A DNA stretch of 40,307 bases, taken from NCBI GenBank assembly GCA_937959285.1, contig CALGAR010000048.1:1-40307 (forward strand), given 5' to 3'. How positions within the stretch are numbered: position 1 is the first letter of the stretch; every line of letters starts with the position of its first letter. Of the stretch, positions 34,301-40,307 are shown one piece after another. The notes below the pieces were generated by a model. The model was given only the letters and a program-made list of their open reading frames with translations, was not told the origin of the DNA and ran no database searches. Source of the stretch: an uncultured Bryobacterales bacterium. Its GTDB lineage: Bacteria; Acidobacteriota; Terriglobia; Bryobacterales; Bryobacteraceae. The translations under genes and the position numbers were made by a program.

Positions 34301-34731
34301 CGCAGTTCGCGCTGCGTCCTCGCTCTGGCGATTCGCCGCGGAAACTCTTCCAATCCTCGGACTGCGCGGACCTGCTGCTCATCCACGCGCAACCGGCCAA
34401 GCGCCCCCACGTTTCGTAAGCGCTCCTCCTTGCGCAGCAGCTTTACCACCTGGTCGGCTGTGAACTCCACGTCGCCGCGCATGCCAAGGCTTCGAAGATG
34501 CGCCGCGAGGGCTGGCGCTTGTAGCGGCTGGCGGAGCACGAGTAGCCTGCCCTGCGCTAAATCGCGCGTGTATTCCTCGAAAGCGCGGGTTTTCGCCAGA
34601 TAAACGAGGGCCAGCGCGCAGGCGACCGTGACGGAGGAAAGCACGAGCAGCAGCAATTCCACTTGCCGGGCGCGGCTCCACTCCGTTCGCTGGTGCTGCC
34701 GTTGCTGATAAATCGCCCGCGTCGTCGTCAC
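31312..34731 (-). CDS. RodA/FtsW-type glycosyltransferase fused to class B PBP transpeptidase
   Basis: A 1139-residue single frame. Residues 25-46 are a first membrane helix, then an extracytoplasmic stretch of about 150 residues. From about 200 to 590 is a multi-span SEDS domain: SLVPEGATDLVLAVVGEELGF with the catalytic-type Asp492, and MLPLTGVVSPFLSFGRSS. A last membrane helix near 607-624 leads into a class B PBP: IPRGDILDRNGVPLA, then the transpeptidase with SxxK at Ser884-Lys887 (GSAFK), SCN 949-951 and KTG 1076-1078. RodA polymerises glycan; the PBP crosslinks it. In most bacteria these are two proteins in a complex. Here one chain joins them. Overlaps the kinase gene by 4 bp. Confidence 0.95.
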   Translation of the reverse strand: MTTTRAIYQQRQHQRTEWSRARQVELLLLVLSSVTVACALALVYLAKTRAFEEYTRDLAQGRLLVLRQPLQAPALAAHLRSLGMRGDVEFTADQVVKLLRKEERLRNVGALGRLRVDEQQVRAVRGLEEFPRRIARARTQRELREQIRLRQMSTVERWFESVSRRIFPRTEEPVDVAVFNRETLAAIKPSLIVRTPEEFTRAFVISVLLCFLAVYAVHLFWRLRRFGGDPILFPLIHLLSGIGLALMVSLRDPLRDSMSFAIFAQGIALGCAATAAASVIRWERTASRYTYLWLLASVATAIALALFGSGPGSSDARVNLLGFQPVEAMRIFLVLFLAGYFASTWDALRELRQRQGTFASIARLLHLARLDYTLPVLAGAAIALLLFFLLRDMGPALVIGGVFLCLYSVARNSFRLAAFGLAVLLAGFWFAHLLAFPRTVHDRVEIWLSVWDNGVRGGEQVAHALWSLAAGSVFGTGLGLGSPSLVPEGATDLVLAVVGEELGFAGLVAVLLLYAVLVNRCCRIAFRASSTYGFFLVLGLALVTALQLLLIAAGALGMLPLTGVVSPFLSFGRSSMVANFAVVGIVLSVSNGKQGDHTRPFAQPVRWIGGVLAAGIIIVIGAAGWHQVVRADETLVRGALAVDGDGVRRYAYNPRLTHVARQIPRGDILDRNGVPLATSSWDTITRYRETYAKMGIPIDQYVSRFERRYYPFGPPFFYLLGDIRTMLKQGAPNTTLEERDSRTRLQGYDDAVEVEDAIDPATGRRETRLKYDYRELVPLLRHRHEPEHDEVQALLKRPRDLRMSVDARFQWKASQILASHLHRLKLQKGAVVVLDAATGDLLAAVSHPWPALSQLSTLRLTGEPPVPDKDLVDRVRYGLYPPGSAFKVVTAIAALNRDPFLAEERFECRRLPDGRVGNYVKGFGRPVRDDVQDRHPHGKVDLAHALTVSCNAYFAQLATLRLKAVPLKTTADRFGIKTAEPDTASQLARSLPQAAYGQGQVVASPFQMARVAATIASGGVMPYGRWIVDETNRRAREPERILSKEAASRVAAAMRSVVTSGTGRRAALESVPIAGKTGTAELANQASHAWFIGFAPYNGPGRKIAFAIIVENGRYGGSSAAPIASDLVRAARETGLLGK

Positions 34732-36599
34732 TGGCTGCTCTCAAACGGCAATGTGGAAGCGACCGCGCTAATCGTGTTCAGCCTCTCGTCCACCACCCGG
34801 CACTGTTGGATTAGCCGGCGCAGACTGCCAACGGCGTTCCCGTAGACGCCAACCTCCTGGTAGAGGGTCTGCGCCGCCCCGCAGTCCTGTTGGGCACGGA
34901 GCAGGAACTGGCGTTCTTGCGAGGGAAGGTCGGTGAGCGTGCGAGAGTCCGACCAGTACCGTCGAACGCGGGCGAAGTACCCATCGGCAAGCTGGGCCTT
35001 CTCCCGGTTGCCAAGCGGGTGCCCCAGCGTGCGCGCCCTGTTCAGCGCTTCCCGAGCCTTCTCCGGATCCCGCAATTCGTAGATATAGAGACGGGCCAGT
35101 CCAAGGTACGGATCCGGCCACCTGGGTAGAAGAGATACCGCTTCCTGGAACTGCCTTACCGCATCATTCTGGTATCTGAGGCGTCTGGCATTGCCTGCGG
35201 CGGTGCGCGGCTGCGCGCCCGCCTGAATGCGGCTCAGATGGCCTTCGCAAAGCCGCATCCTCCCGCGTACGCCCGCATCGCCGGAATCCAACTGAAGAGC
35301 GTATCCAAGGTGTGCCAGGGCGTCCCGCCACTGATTTTCTTTTGTCACAGGATAGTCGCTGTTGCGGTAGTCCTTAATGGGCCGGTCGGCAGCCTCCACC
35401 AGCCGCTGCTTCAGTTCCTGTTCGAGCGGCCGGAGCAGGAAGCGAACACGGGAGCGCTTTACGAACCCCTGGTAGCTCTTCCAAGCGGCGTCGAGATCGC
35501 GAAGATGCTCGGACCGAAGACCTGTGCGCAGAGCGCTGGCTTCCTCGAAAACGGTCAACTCTGAGTACGCAAACCAGCCGAGCCCCACAATTCCGGCGGC
35601 GAGAACGGCACGCCGGATGTAGCCCCGTTTGTGGCGAGCTCGCTGGATCGGGTCGACACGGGATTTGGGAGGATTTGAACGGACTGTTGCTGCGTCAGCC
35701 GCCACGTGCCTCGTTCGCACTGTCTCCTCGCCAATGGCGACTAGCGCATTGACGCTAGCGCCGGTGCGGAAACGCTTGAGATCCGCTAGCGCTTCTTCAG
35801 GGCTTTGGTAGCGGTCCTTCGGATCGCGGGCCAGCAGCTTGCGGATGATCTGCCAGAGCGTCGCAGGACACCCGTCGATAGGCGGCGGTGGAATGAAAGA
35901 TCGAATTCTCGCCTCCACCGCTTGAGGAGTTGTTCCTTGGAATGGCAGCCGGCCGGAAACCATCTGGTAGAGCAAGACACCCACAGACCAGAGATCGGAG
36001 CGGGCATCGATCTTGCCCGTATCCAGGCGTTCAGGCGAAGCGTAAGCTATGCTCGCCCATACATTCCTGGTATGCGTGCGCGCGCTCGGAAGCGTCTTGG
36101 CGATGCCGAAATCGAGAATCTTGATTCCGCCGTTCCGTGCTATGCGGATGTTCTTGGGTTTCAGGTCGCCATGGACGACCCCTTCGCGATACTCGCCGTT
36201 CACGCGGGCCGCAAAGCGGCCGAGATTGCTTAGCAATTCGCACAGATTTTCCGCGATCTCCGCAGCGCGGGCCGGCGTGAGCGGTCCACGATTAATCAGC
36301 GCCGAAAGGTCCTCCCCGTCCACATACTCCATCTCGATATACAGATTCCCGGAAGGGTCGGTACCGTAACTGAAAACTTCAACGACGCGCTTGTCGTAGT
36401 CGCGCAGCCGCTTCTGCAGCTCGGCGCCAGAGGCTTCGGCGCTCTGCTCGTCGATTTGATCGTCAACGCGTGGAACCACCTTCAGCGCGACCAGCTTTGG
36501 TTGTGGTCTGTCCGTTTCCGCCAGATAGACGTCGCCAAAGTTCCCGCGTCCAAGCAGCCGGACAATTCGAAAATGCAAGTACCGATCGCCCGGATTCAT
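34728..36599 (-). CDS. PknB-type Ser/Thr protein kinase with one membrane span
   Basis: A 623-residue membrane kinase. The glycine loop is LLGRGNFGDVY (15-25), Lys40 lies in VALKVV, and the DFG is ILDFGIAKT. The catalytic loop is VHGDLKPKN with His143-Gly-Asp145, so the RD arginine is Gly: a non-RD kinase. PERLDTGKIDARSDLWSVGVLLYQM follows as usual. A membrane helix lies near 329-347, and the outside part, about 270 residues, looks helical and TPR-like (YLGLARLYIYELRDPEKAREALNRAR) rather than PASTA. Overlaps of 4 bp join it to the phosphatase before and RodA-PBP2 after. Probable role: control of cell-wall growth. Confidence 0.93.
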   Translation of the reverse strand: MNPGDRYLHFRIVRLLGRGNFGDVYLAETDRPQPKLVALKVVPRVDDQIDEQSAEASGAELQKRLRDYDKRVVEVFSYGTDPSGNLYIEMEYVDGEDLSALINRGPLTPARAAEIAENLCELLSNLGRFAARVNGEYREGVVHGDLKPKNIRIARNGGIKILDFGIAKTLPSARTHTRNVWASIAYASPERLDTGKIDARSDLWSVGVLLYQMVSGRLPFQGTTPQAVEARIRSFIPPPPIDGCPATLWQIIRKLLARDPKDRYQSPEEALADLKRFRTGASVNALVAIGEETVRTRHVAADAATVRSNPPKSRVDPIQRARHKRGYIRRAVLAAGIVGLGWFAYSELTVFEEASALRTGLRSEHLRDLDAAWKSYQGFVKRSRVRFLLRPLEQELKQRLVEAADRPIKDYRNSDYPVTKENQWRDALAHLGYALQLDSGDAGVRGRMRLCEGHLSRIQAGAQPRTAAGNARRLRYQNDAVRQFQEAVSLLPRWPDPYLGLARLYIYELRDPEKAREALNRARTLGHPLGNREKAQLADGYFARVRRYWSDSRTLTDLPSQERQFLLRAQQDCGAAQTLYQEVGVYGNAVGSLRRLIQQCRVVDERLNTISAVASTLPFESSQ

Positions 36600-38281
36600 C
36601 GGAGCAGCTCCATCGGAGGCATGAGGCGGATGTGAGGCTTCACTGGCTTACCGTTGACCGGGATGAAGAAGTTCACCGCCCGCAGCCCGTCGTCCATCTT
36701 TTCGACTGCCCATATGGCCTCCGCTCCGCTGTCGGCAAACACATTTCCTCGTAGGACCGGATGTGCCGCGTTAAGGATCTGAATGTGCGGAAGAAGGTTT
36801 TCGGGTTGCTTTCCGTTGCTCACCAGAATGTTGTTTTGAACTTCTACAGCCGCTGTGTCGCGAAACAGCACGGCCCGGCCCGGGTTGTCATGGAAGTATC
36901 CACCGAAGAGGGAGCCTTCCGATGCCCCAGTGAAATCAATTGCCGCGCTCGCCATGCCGGAAATCTCGAGCCGCTCCAGTTGCAGATTGCTGTCCTGCAC
37001 CGCGATCCCGATGTCAGGGGCACTCGCTTGGCCCAGAATTTTCAAGCCCACCAGACGAGCTTTCCGAATATTCCGAGCGACAATCACCGGCTCGGATCCT
37101 TCAGGCGCCCGCAGAATCGCTGCTCCTGCGTCACGGGCGATGAGGTCAACACCATCTTTGAGGCGAATCCGTTCCCGGTATTCGCCAGGCAGAACCTCCA
37201 CGGTGTCGCCGTCTTTCGCCGCCGCGAGCGCAGCAGCAATACCTCCCTCTGTCGATTCAGAAACTGTGATGCGGCGCGGCGGATCGACCGTAGCGGGCGC
37301 CGCATTGAAGTAATTGAAGTAGAAGTAGAGGAAGCTGGGGGCCAAGCCTGCGCCGGCGACGAGTCCGGCGGCGAGATATGCCCACGAAGATTTCTTCTCG
37401 CGCGAGGATGGAGCTGGATCTGGGGCACGTTGTGCCGAGGGCAAAGGAACAGTTGCCTCCGGATCCTGAATCTTCGCCCGGTGCTTGGGAGCTGCGATTT
37501 TCGCAGACGATGCGCTGTGCTGTAGGGACGCAGCGAAGTCAGGGCCTTCAATGAGGACTACCGATACGTTGTCCTTGCTCTCTCTATTGGCCAGCTCGAT
37601 CAGCCGTCGAACCGTTCGATCCGGATCGCCTGCGTTCTCTTCCACGGCTCGCAGGATCTGTCTCGATGGCACGGCATCGGTGAGGCCGTCGCTGCAGAGC
37701 AGGAGGGCGGAGTCCGGCTCAAAGTCCAGATCGAGGATGTCGATAAAGTGATCGTCGTCCGGCTGGTGCGGTTCGGATCCGACGTCGCGGTAGACCTCGT
37801 TGCGCCGCGGATGCCTCATCGCCTCTTCCTCGGTCAGTTCCCCGGCGTCTTCACGCTCTCCGACCGGAGAATGATCCTGTGTCAGCTTTCGAATCTGGCT
37901 GCCGCGAATCTTGTATAGCCTCGAATCTCCGACGTGGCCGGCCGTCGCCTTCGTCCCGTCGATGACAACGAGCGTGAGTACGCACGCCATGCCCCGCCAG
38001 TGCTCGTGCTTCTGCGCGGTTTCGTAGATCGCGTTATTGGCCAGCGTGATCGCTTCCCGAATGCGCTGCTCTACGGATCCGGCAGGCCGTTCCAGGCGGC
38101 CCCGGACGCGGTCGAGCGCAATCCGGGCTGCTTCTTCTCCCGCGGCCTCTCCGCCCATTCCGTCAATCACGATGTGAATGCCGCGCTCGTCGTCGCTGTA
38201 GACCAGATCTTCGTTGTTCTTTCGTACGTGCCCTGGGTCGGTATAACAGGCGGAACGGCTGCGTCGAAGGATGTCGGCCAT
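36596..38281 (-). CDS. PP2C-family phosphatase with membrane span and outside beta-helix-like domain
   Basis: A 561-residue protein. Residues 1-250 are a PP2C Ser/Thr phosphatase with metal sites: DPGHVRKNNED (15-25), IDGMGGEAAG (39-48), GHVGDSRLYKI, LLLCSDGLTD and ESKDNVSVVLI. A linker and one membrane helix (about 300-322) follow. Residues 335-550 look like a right-handed parallel beta-helix (periplasmic copper/pectate-lyase-like): GGIAAALAAAKDGDTVEVLPGEYRE, ARLVGLKILGQ, LQLERLEISGM, VEVQNNILVSNG, VLRGNVFADSG. PstP in mycobacteria has only a short tail. This one may sense a wall polymer. It lies directly upstream of the kinase (ATGA overlap). Confidence 0.93.
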   Translation of the reverse strand: MADILRRSRSACYTDPGHVRKNNEDLVYSDDERGIHIVIDGMGGEAAGEEAARIALDRVRGRLERPAGSVEQRIREAITLANNAIYETAQKHEHWRGMACVLTLVVIDGTKATAGHVGDSRLYKIRGSQIRKLTQDHSPVGEREDAGELTEEEAMRHPRRNEVYRDVGSEPHQPDDDHFIDILDLDFEPDSALLLCSDGLTDAVPSRQILRAVEENAGDPDRTVRRLIELANRESKDNVSVVLIEGPDFAASLQHSASSAKIAAPKHRAKIQDPEATVPLPSAQRAPDPAPSSREKKSSWAYLAAGLVAGAGLAPSFLYFYFNYFNAAPATVDPPRRITVSESTEGGIAAALAAAKDGDTVEVLPGEYRERIRLKDGVDLIARDAGAAILRAPEGSEPVIVARNIRKARLVGLKILGQASAPDIGIAVQDSNLQLERLEISGMASAAIDFTGASEGSLFGGYFHDNPGRAVLFRDTAAVEVQNNILVSNGKQPENLLPHIQILNAAHPVLRGNVFADSGAEAIWAVEKMDDGLRAVNFFIPVNGKPVKPHIRLMPPMELLR

Positions 38282-38282
38282 T

Positions 38283-38375
38283 CTACTTTCTTCTCAATGA
38301 GAACCAGGCGATCACGGCGACAGAAAACAGCAGAACCAGAAGGAAGACGAAGCGGAGGTGGAAAAGTGTCGTCAT
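38283..38375 (-). CDS. 30-residue single-span membrane microprotein
   Basis: A 30-codon frame with ATG at 38375 that overlaps the stop of the FHA gene (ATGA) and a TAG at 38283-38285, one base before the phosphatase ATG. The product, MTTLFHLRFVFLLVLLFSVA continuing to a basic LRRK end, is one hydrophobic helix of about 18 residues flanked by a short N-terminus and Arg/Lys. It is too small for usual gene calls. The exact fit between two genes on the same strand with overlap on one side, and the clean membrane-helix composition, speak for a real gene. A role as a small partner of the kinase or SEDS-PBP complex is inference. Confidence 0.65.
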   Translation of the reverse strand: MTTLFHLRFVFLLVLLFSVAVIAWFSLRRK

Positions 38376-39277
38376 TTGGGTCTGATCGCCCGAAAATGGA
38401 TCGTCAGAACCCCGGCCAGTTCAATCTTCGCTTTGCTGGGCAGAGGTATTTCGACCTCTTTATCGATTACATTGCCGGAGGCGTCCGTTTCGAGGCTGGG
38501 AGGCACGAGCTTGCCATTGACTGTCGTGCCCAGTTTGCTCAAATCCTTCAGAAAATAGCGCTCAGCAGACGGGTCTTTCCGGATCTGCAGGTGTTCGCGC
38601 GAGACATCCCTTGGGGCTTGCAGACAAACGTCTACCCAGACGTGCTCCCCGCCTCGCCCGATCTTGATCTGATTCTTGCTCATCTCGTAGAGATGGGATC
38701 CGGTTTCATCCTCATACTCGAGAACGGCATGCACGGGAGTGCGGGTCCGGTGCGTTTCCGCTTGCGCCGGACGCGAAATACTGTCGATGCTACCGCCGGC
38801 GTTGCGCCGCAGAACCCGCTCCGTCAGGGCTCCGAGACGATCTTCCGTCGGTTGCGGTATGCCAAAGTCGGAATGCACGATGAGCGGATTCTCGCGGGCG
38901 TCATCGTCAAGGTTCTCGTGGAACTCCACCACCCATTCCCCGAGAGTCTGATAGCGCTTCCGCTTCCCGCTCAGGAAAGACTTAAACTTCCCGGGTTTGT
39001 TCAAGTTCGCGAGTTCCTCGTTCAGCGCCCGTATCGCCTCCTGACGCGTGTGCGGCAACACTAGGCGCAAACGCTCCATCTCCTCCGGTGCGAGGTGAAC
39101 ATGATAGACGCTGCGCACCAGGATCGAGTAGAAAGACGGCGCCATTTCGGCGTGCATTTCAGAAAGAATGAGGCGGATGATCTCTTCTGGCGTAACAGGT
39201 TGGATGGAGCCCGGCTGCACAGCGCTTTGCCCGGATTGTTCCCTAGCCCGCCGAACTCCGAGAGTTGGCTCTGCCAT
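38372..39277 (-). CDS. FHA-domain protein with uncharacterised N-terminal domain
   Basis: A 301-residue cytoplasmic protein. Residues 1-150 are helical and unrecognised, with no match to a known family that I can name (for example EEIIRLILSEMHAEMAPSFYS). The C-terminal FHA region covers about 195-300: NQIKIGRGGEHVWVDVCL, PRDVSREHLQIRKD, YFLKDLSKLGTTVNGKLVPP, EVEIPLPSKAKIELAG. The FHA signature (GR, SxxH, LxxLGTxxN) is complete. It is the second FHA protein of the operon. It stands upstream of the microprotein and phosphatase, like fhaB in the mycobacterial pstP operon. Confidence 0.9.
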   Translation of the reverse strand: MAEPTLGVRRAREQSGQSAVQPGSIQPVTPEEIIRLILSEMHAEMAPSFYSILVRSVYHVHLAPEEMERLRLVLPHTRQEAIRALNEELANLNKPGKFKSFLSGKRKRYQTLGEWVVEFHENLDDDARENPLIVHSDFGIPQPTEDRLGALTERVLRRNAGGSIDSISRPAQAETHRTRTPVHAVLEYEDETGSHLYEMSKNQIKIGRGGEHVWVDVCLQAPRDVSREHLQIRKDPSAERYFLKDLSKLGTTVNGKLVPPSLETDASGNVIDKEVEIPLPSKAKIELAGVLTIHFRAIRPK

Positions 39278-39345
39278 CTGCGATGTCCCGGATCTTAGAT
39301 ACGAGAATCGCAGGCAAAAGGATCAAGAAAAATGGACGAAATGAA

Positions 39346-40307
39346 CTAACGGGCGATCCGGTACGCCGCCATTTCGGTTGCGTTCCGTACGAGCAGGAAG
39401 CCGTTCTCGATCGCGTGATTATTCCAGGTCTTGCCCTCGAGGGCCTCGAACCGGGCAAGCTCCTGAAGGCGGTCCGGCGACGGCTTGATGAGCACCAGTT
39501 CACCCGTCTCCGTGATGACAATCAGCCGGTCGCCTGCAAGAAGGACCTGCCCATATCCGTAACGGCCGCCCTTCCATTTCCGCTGACCGGTCTCCACTTC
39601 GACACAGGTAAAGATTCCCTCATCCAAGCCGTAGATGTGCCCCTGGTACAGAACAGAACTGTTGAACCTGTTCTTCATGTTCTTGTTCTCCCAGATCTTC
39701 CTTGCTTCGAGTCCGCCGCCGGAACTTCGGATCTCGATGAGCGCGGCGCCGTGGTCATAGCCGGAAGAGATGATAAAGCGGTTGCCGTCGACAAGAATGG
39801 GTTGAGTTCCGTTGACGTCGAAGCTGGTTACCCACGGGTATTCCCAAAGCAGCTTTCCGTCCTCGGGCGACAGGCCGACAACGCGGCTGGCCGTTACCAC
39901 CAACACCTGCCGGACACCGGCTAGCGTCACCAGCATCGGTGATGCATACGCTTGCTTGTCGTTTAGCGAGGTCCAGACAACATTACCCGTTGTCTTGTGA
40001 TAGGCGACGACGGATTTCCCGGATCTCCCTCCGGGGAGCACGATCACTTTGTCGTCTACGATCAGAGGCGAGGCGGCCATCCCCCATTGAAGATTGGACG
40101 CGCCGGCGTCTTCGAGAATATTCCGCCGCCAGATCGTCTTTCCGCTTTCTGCGTCGATCACGCGAAACTCGCCTTCGGCGCCAAGCGCATAGACTCTACC
40201 TTCATGCCAGGTGGGAGTTGCGCGGGGCCCGTCTCCACCCATCGACTCCCGGAAATAGGCCGGCCACGAGTTCGTCCAGAGCTCGCGGCCCGTTTCGATA
40301 TCGTATG
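39346..40307 (-). CDS. PQQ-type beta-propeller protein, N-terminus cut by window
   Basis: The frame runs off the window end, so only about 320 C-terminal residues are seen. They hold BamB/PQQ-type blades: YDIETGRELWTNSW, RVYALGAEGEFRVIDAESGKTIWRRN, VVAYHKTTGNVVWTSLNDK, VVGLSPEDGKLLWEY, IFTCVEVETGQRKWKGG. No PQQ-dehydrogenase metal or catalytic residues are seen, so a structural or binding role is more likely. It precedes the FHA gene by 68 bp on the same strand and may start the operon or belong to another gene set. Confidence 0.88.
   Translation of the reverse strand, partial: YDIETGRELWTNSWPAYFRESMGGDGPRATPTWHEGRVYALGAEGEFRVIDAESGKTIWRRNILEDAGASNLQWGMAASPLIVDDKVIVLPGGRSGKSVVAYHKTTGNVVWTSLNDKQAYASPMLVTLAGVRQVLVVTASRVVGLSPEDGKLLWEYPWVTSFDVNGTQPILVDGNRFIISSGYDHGAALIEIRSSGGGLEARKIWENKNMKNRFNSSVLYQGHIYGLDEGIFTCVEVETGQRKWKGGRYGYGQVLLAGDRLIVITETGELVLIKPSPDRLQELARFEALEGKTWNNHAIENGFLLVRNATEMAAYRIAR

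Noticed and set aside
1..40307. CRISPR arrays, tRNA or rRNA genes, insertion sequences
   Set aside because: Reading through found no spaced short repeats, no tRNA-like cloverleaf ends, no rRNA blocks and no transposase motifs; the only direct repeat noticed is the 49-bp pair.

Overview
The window looks like a chromosomal piece of an acidobacterium of the Solibacter/Bryobacter type. The main evidence is the secreted beta-propeller protein at 20843-23941, whose C-terminus matches the Solibacter-type domain TIGR03437. Supporting this are many secreted or one-pass membrane proteins, a DUF1080 protein, an S46 peptidase, a PQQ-propeller protein and futalosine-type menaquinone genes. This is inference from sequence only; no database search was run.

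Layout. (1) 1-4410 is an accessory region: the 3' end of an Rhs-core gene with a HELAH-bearing tip, two small secreted TonB-C-terminal-like proteins, a 49-bp copy of the start of a downstream gene fused to an orphan Rhs tip, an unrecognised exported protein, and a degenerate ABC ATPase with a Wzt-type C-terminal domain. (2) 4415-9443 (minus strand) holds an ATP-grasp-like protein, then the run rhodanese, ArsC/Spx-like, small acidic protein and membrane-anchored MutS-like ATPase, then a glycine-zipper protein. (3) 9571-11628 is an S46 dipeptidyl-peptidase. (4) 11794-17533 is a cytochrome c maturation operon (ccmE, ccmF, ccmH, a zinc-ribbon protein, a periplasmic carboxypeptidase-regulatory-like protein, ccmA, ccmB) with a Cys-type CcmE and a Cys-rich CcmH. 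(5) 17597-23941 is housekeeping: a fumarylacetoacetase-family enzyme, ribosomal protein L28, a DUF1080 protein, an aldo/keto reductase and the NHL/TIGR03437 protein. (6) 24064-28538 holds mqnA-mqnC followed by a three-gene ABC-2 exporter. (7) 28581-30461 holds two unrelated metallo-beta-lactamase-fold proteins. (8) 30517-40307 (minus strand) is a tightly coupled operon: PQQ propeller, FHA protein, a 30-residue membrane microprotein, a PP2C phosphatase with an outside beta-helix-like domain, a Ser/Thr kinase, a RodA-PBP2 fusion and a FhaA-like DUF3662-FHA protein.

Region 8 is the most system-like part. It carries the same functional parts as the actinobacterial fhaA-fhaB-pstP-rodA-pbpA-pknA-pknB cluster, but with RodA and the transpeptidase fused into one chain, the phosphatase given an extracytoplasmic domain, and an unannotated microprotein between the FHA and phosphatase genes. 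The most telling structural anomaly is the 49-50 bp near-identical direct repeat at 2155 and 3473, a clear scar of past rearrangement at the Rhs locus.
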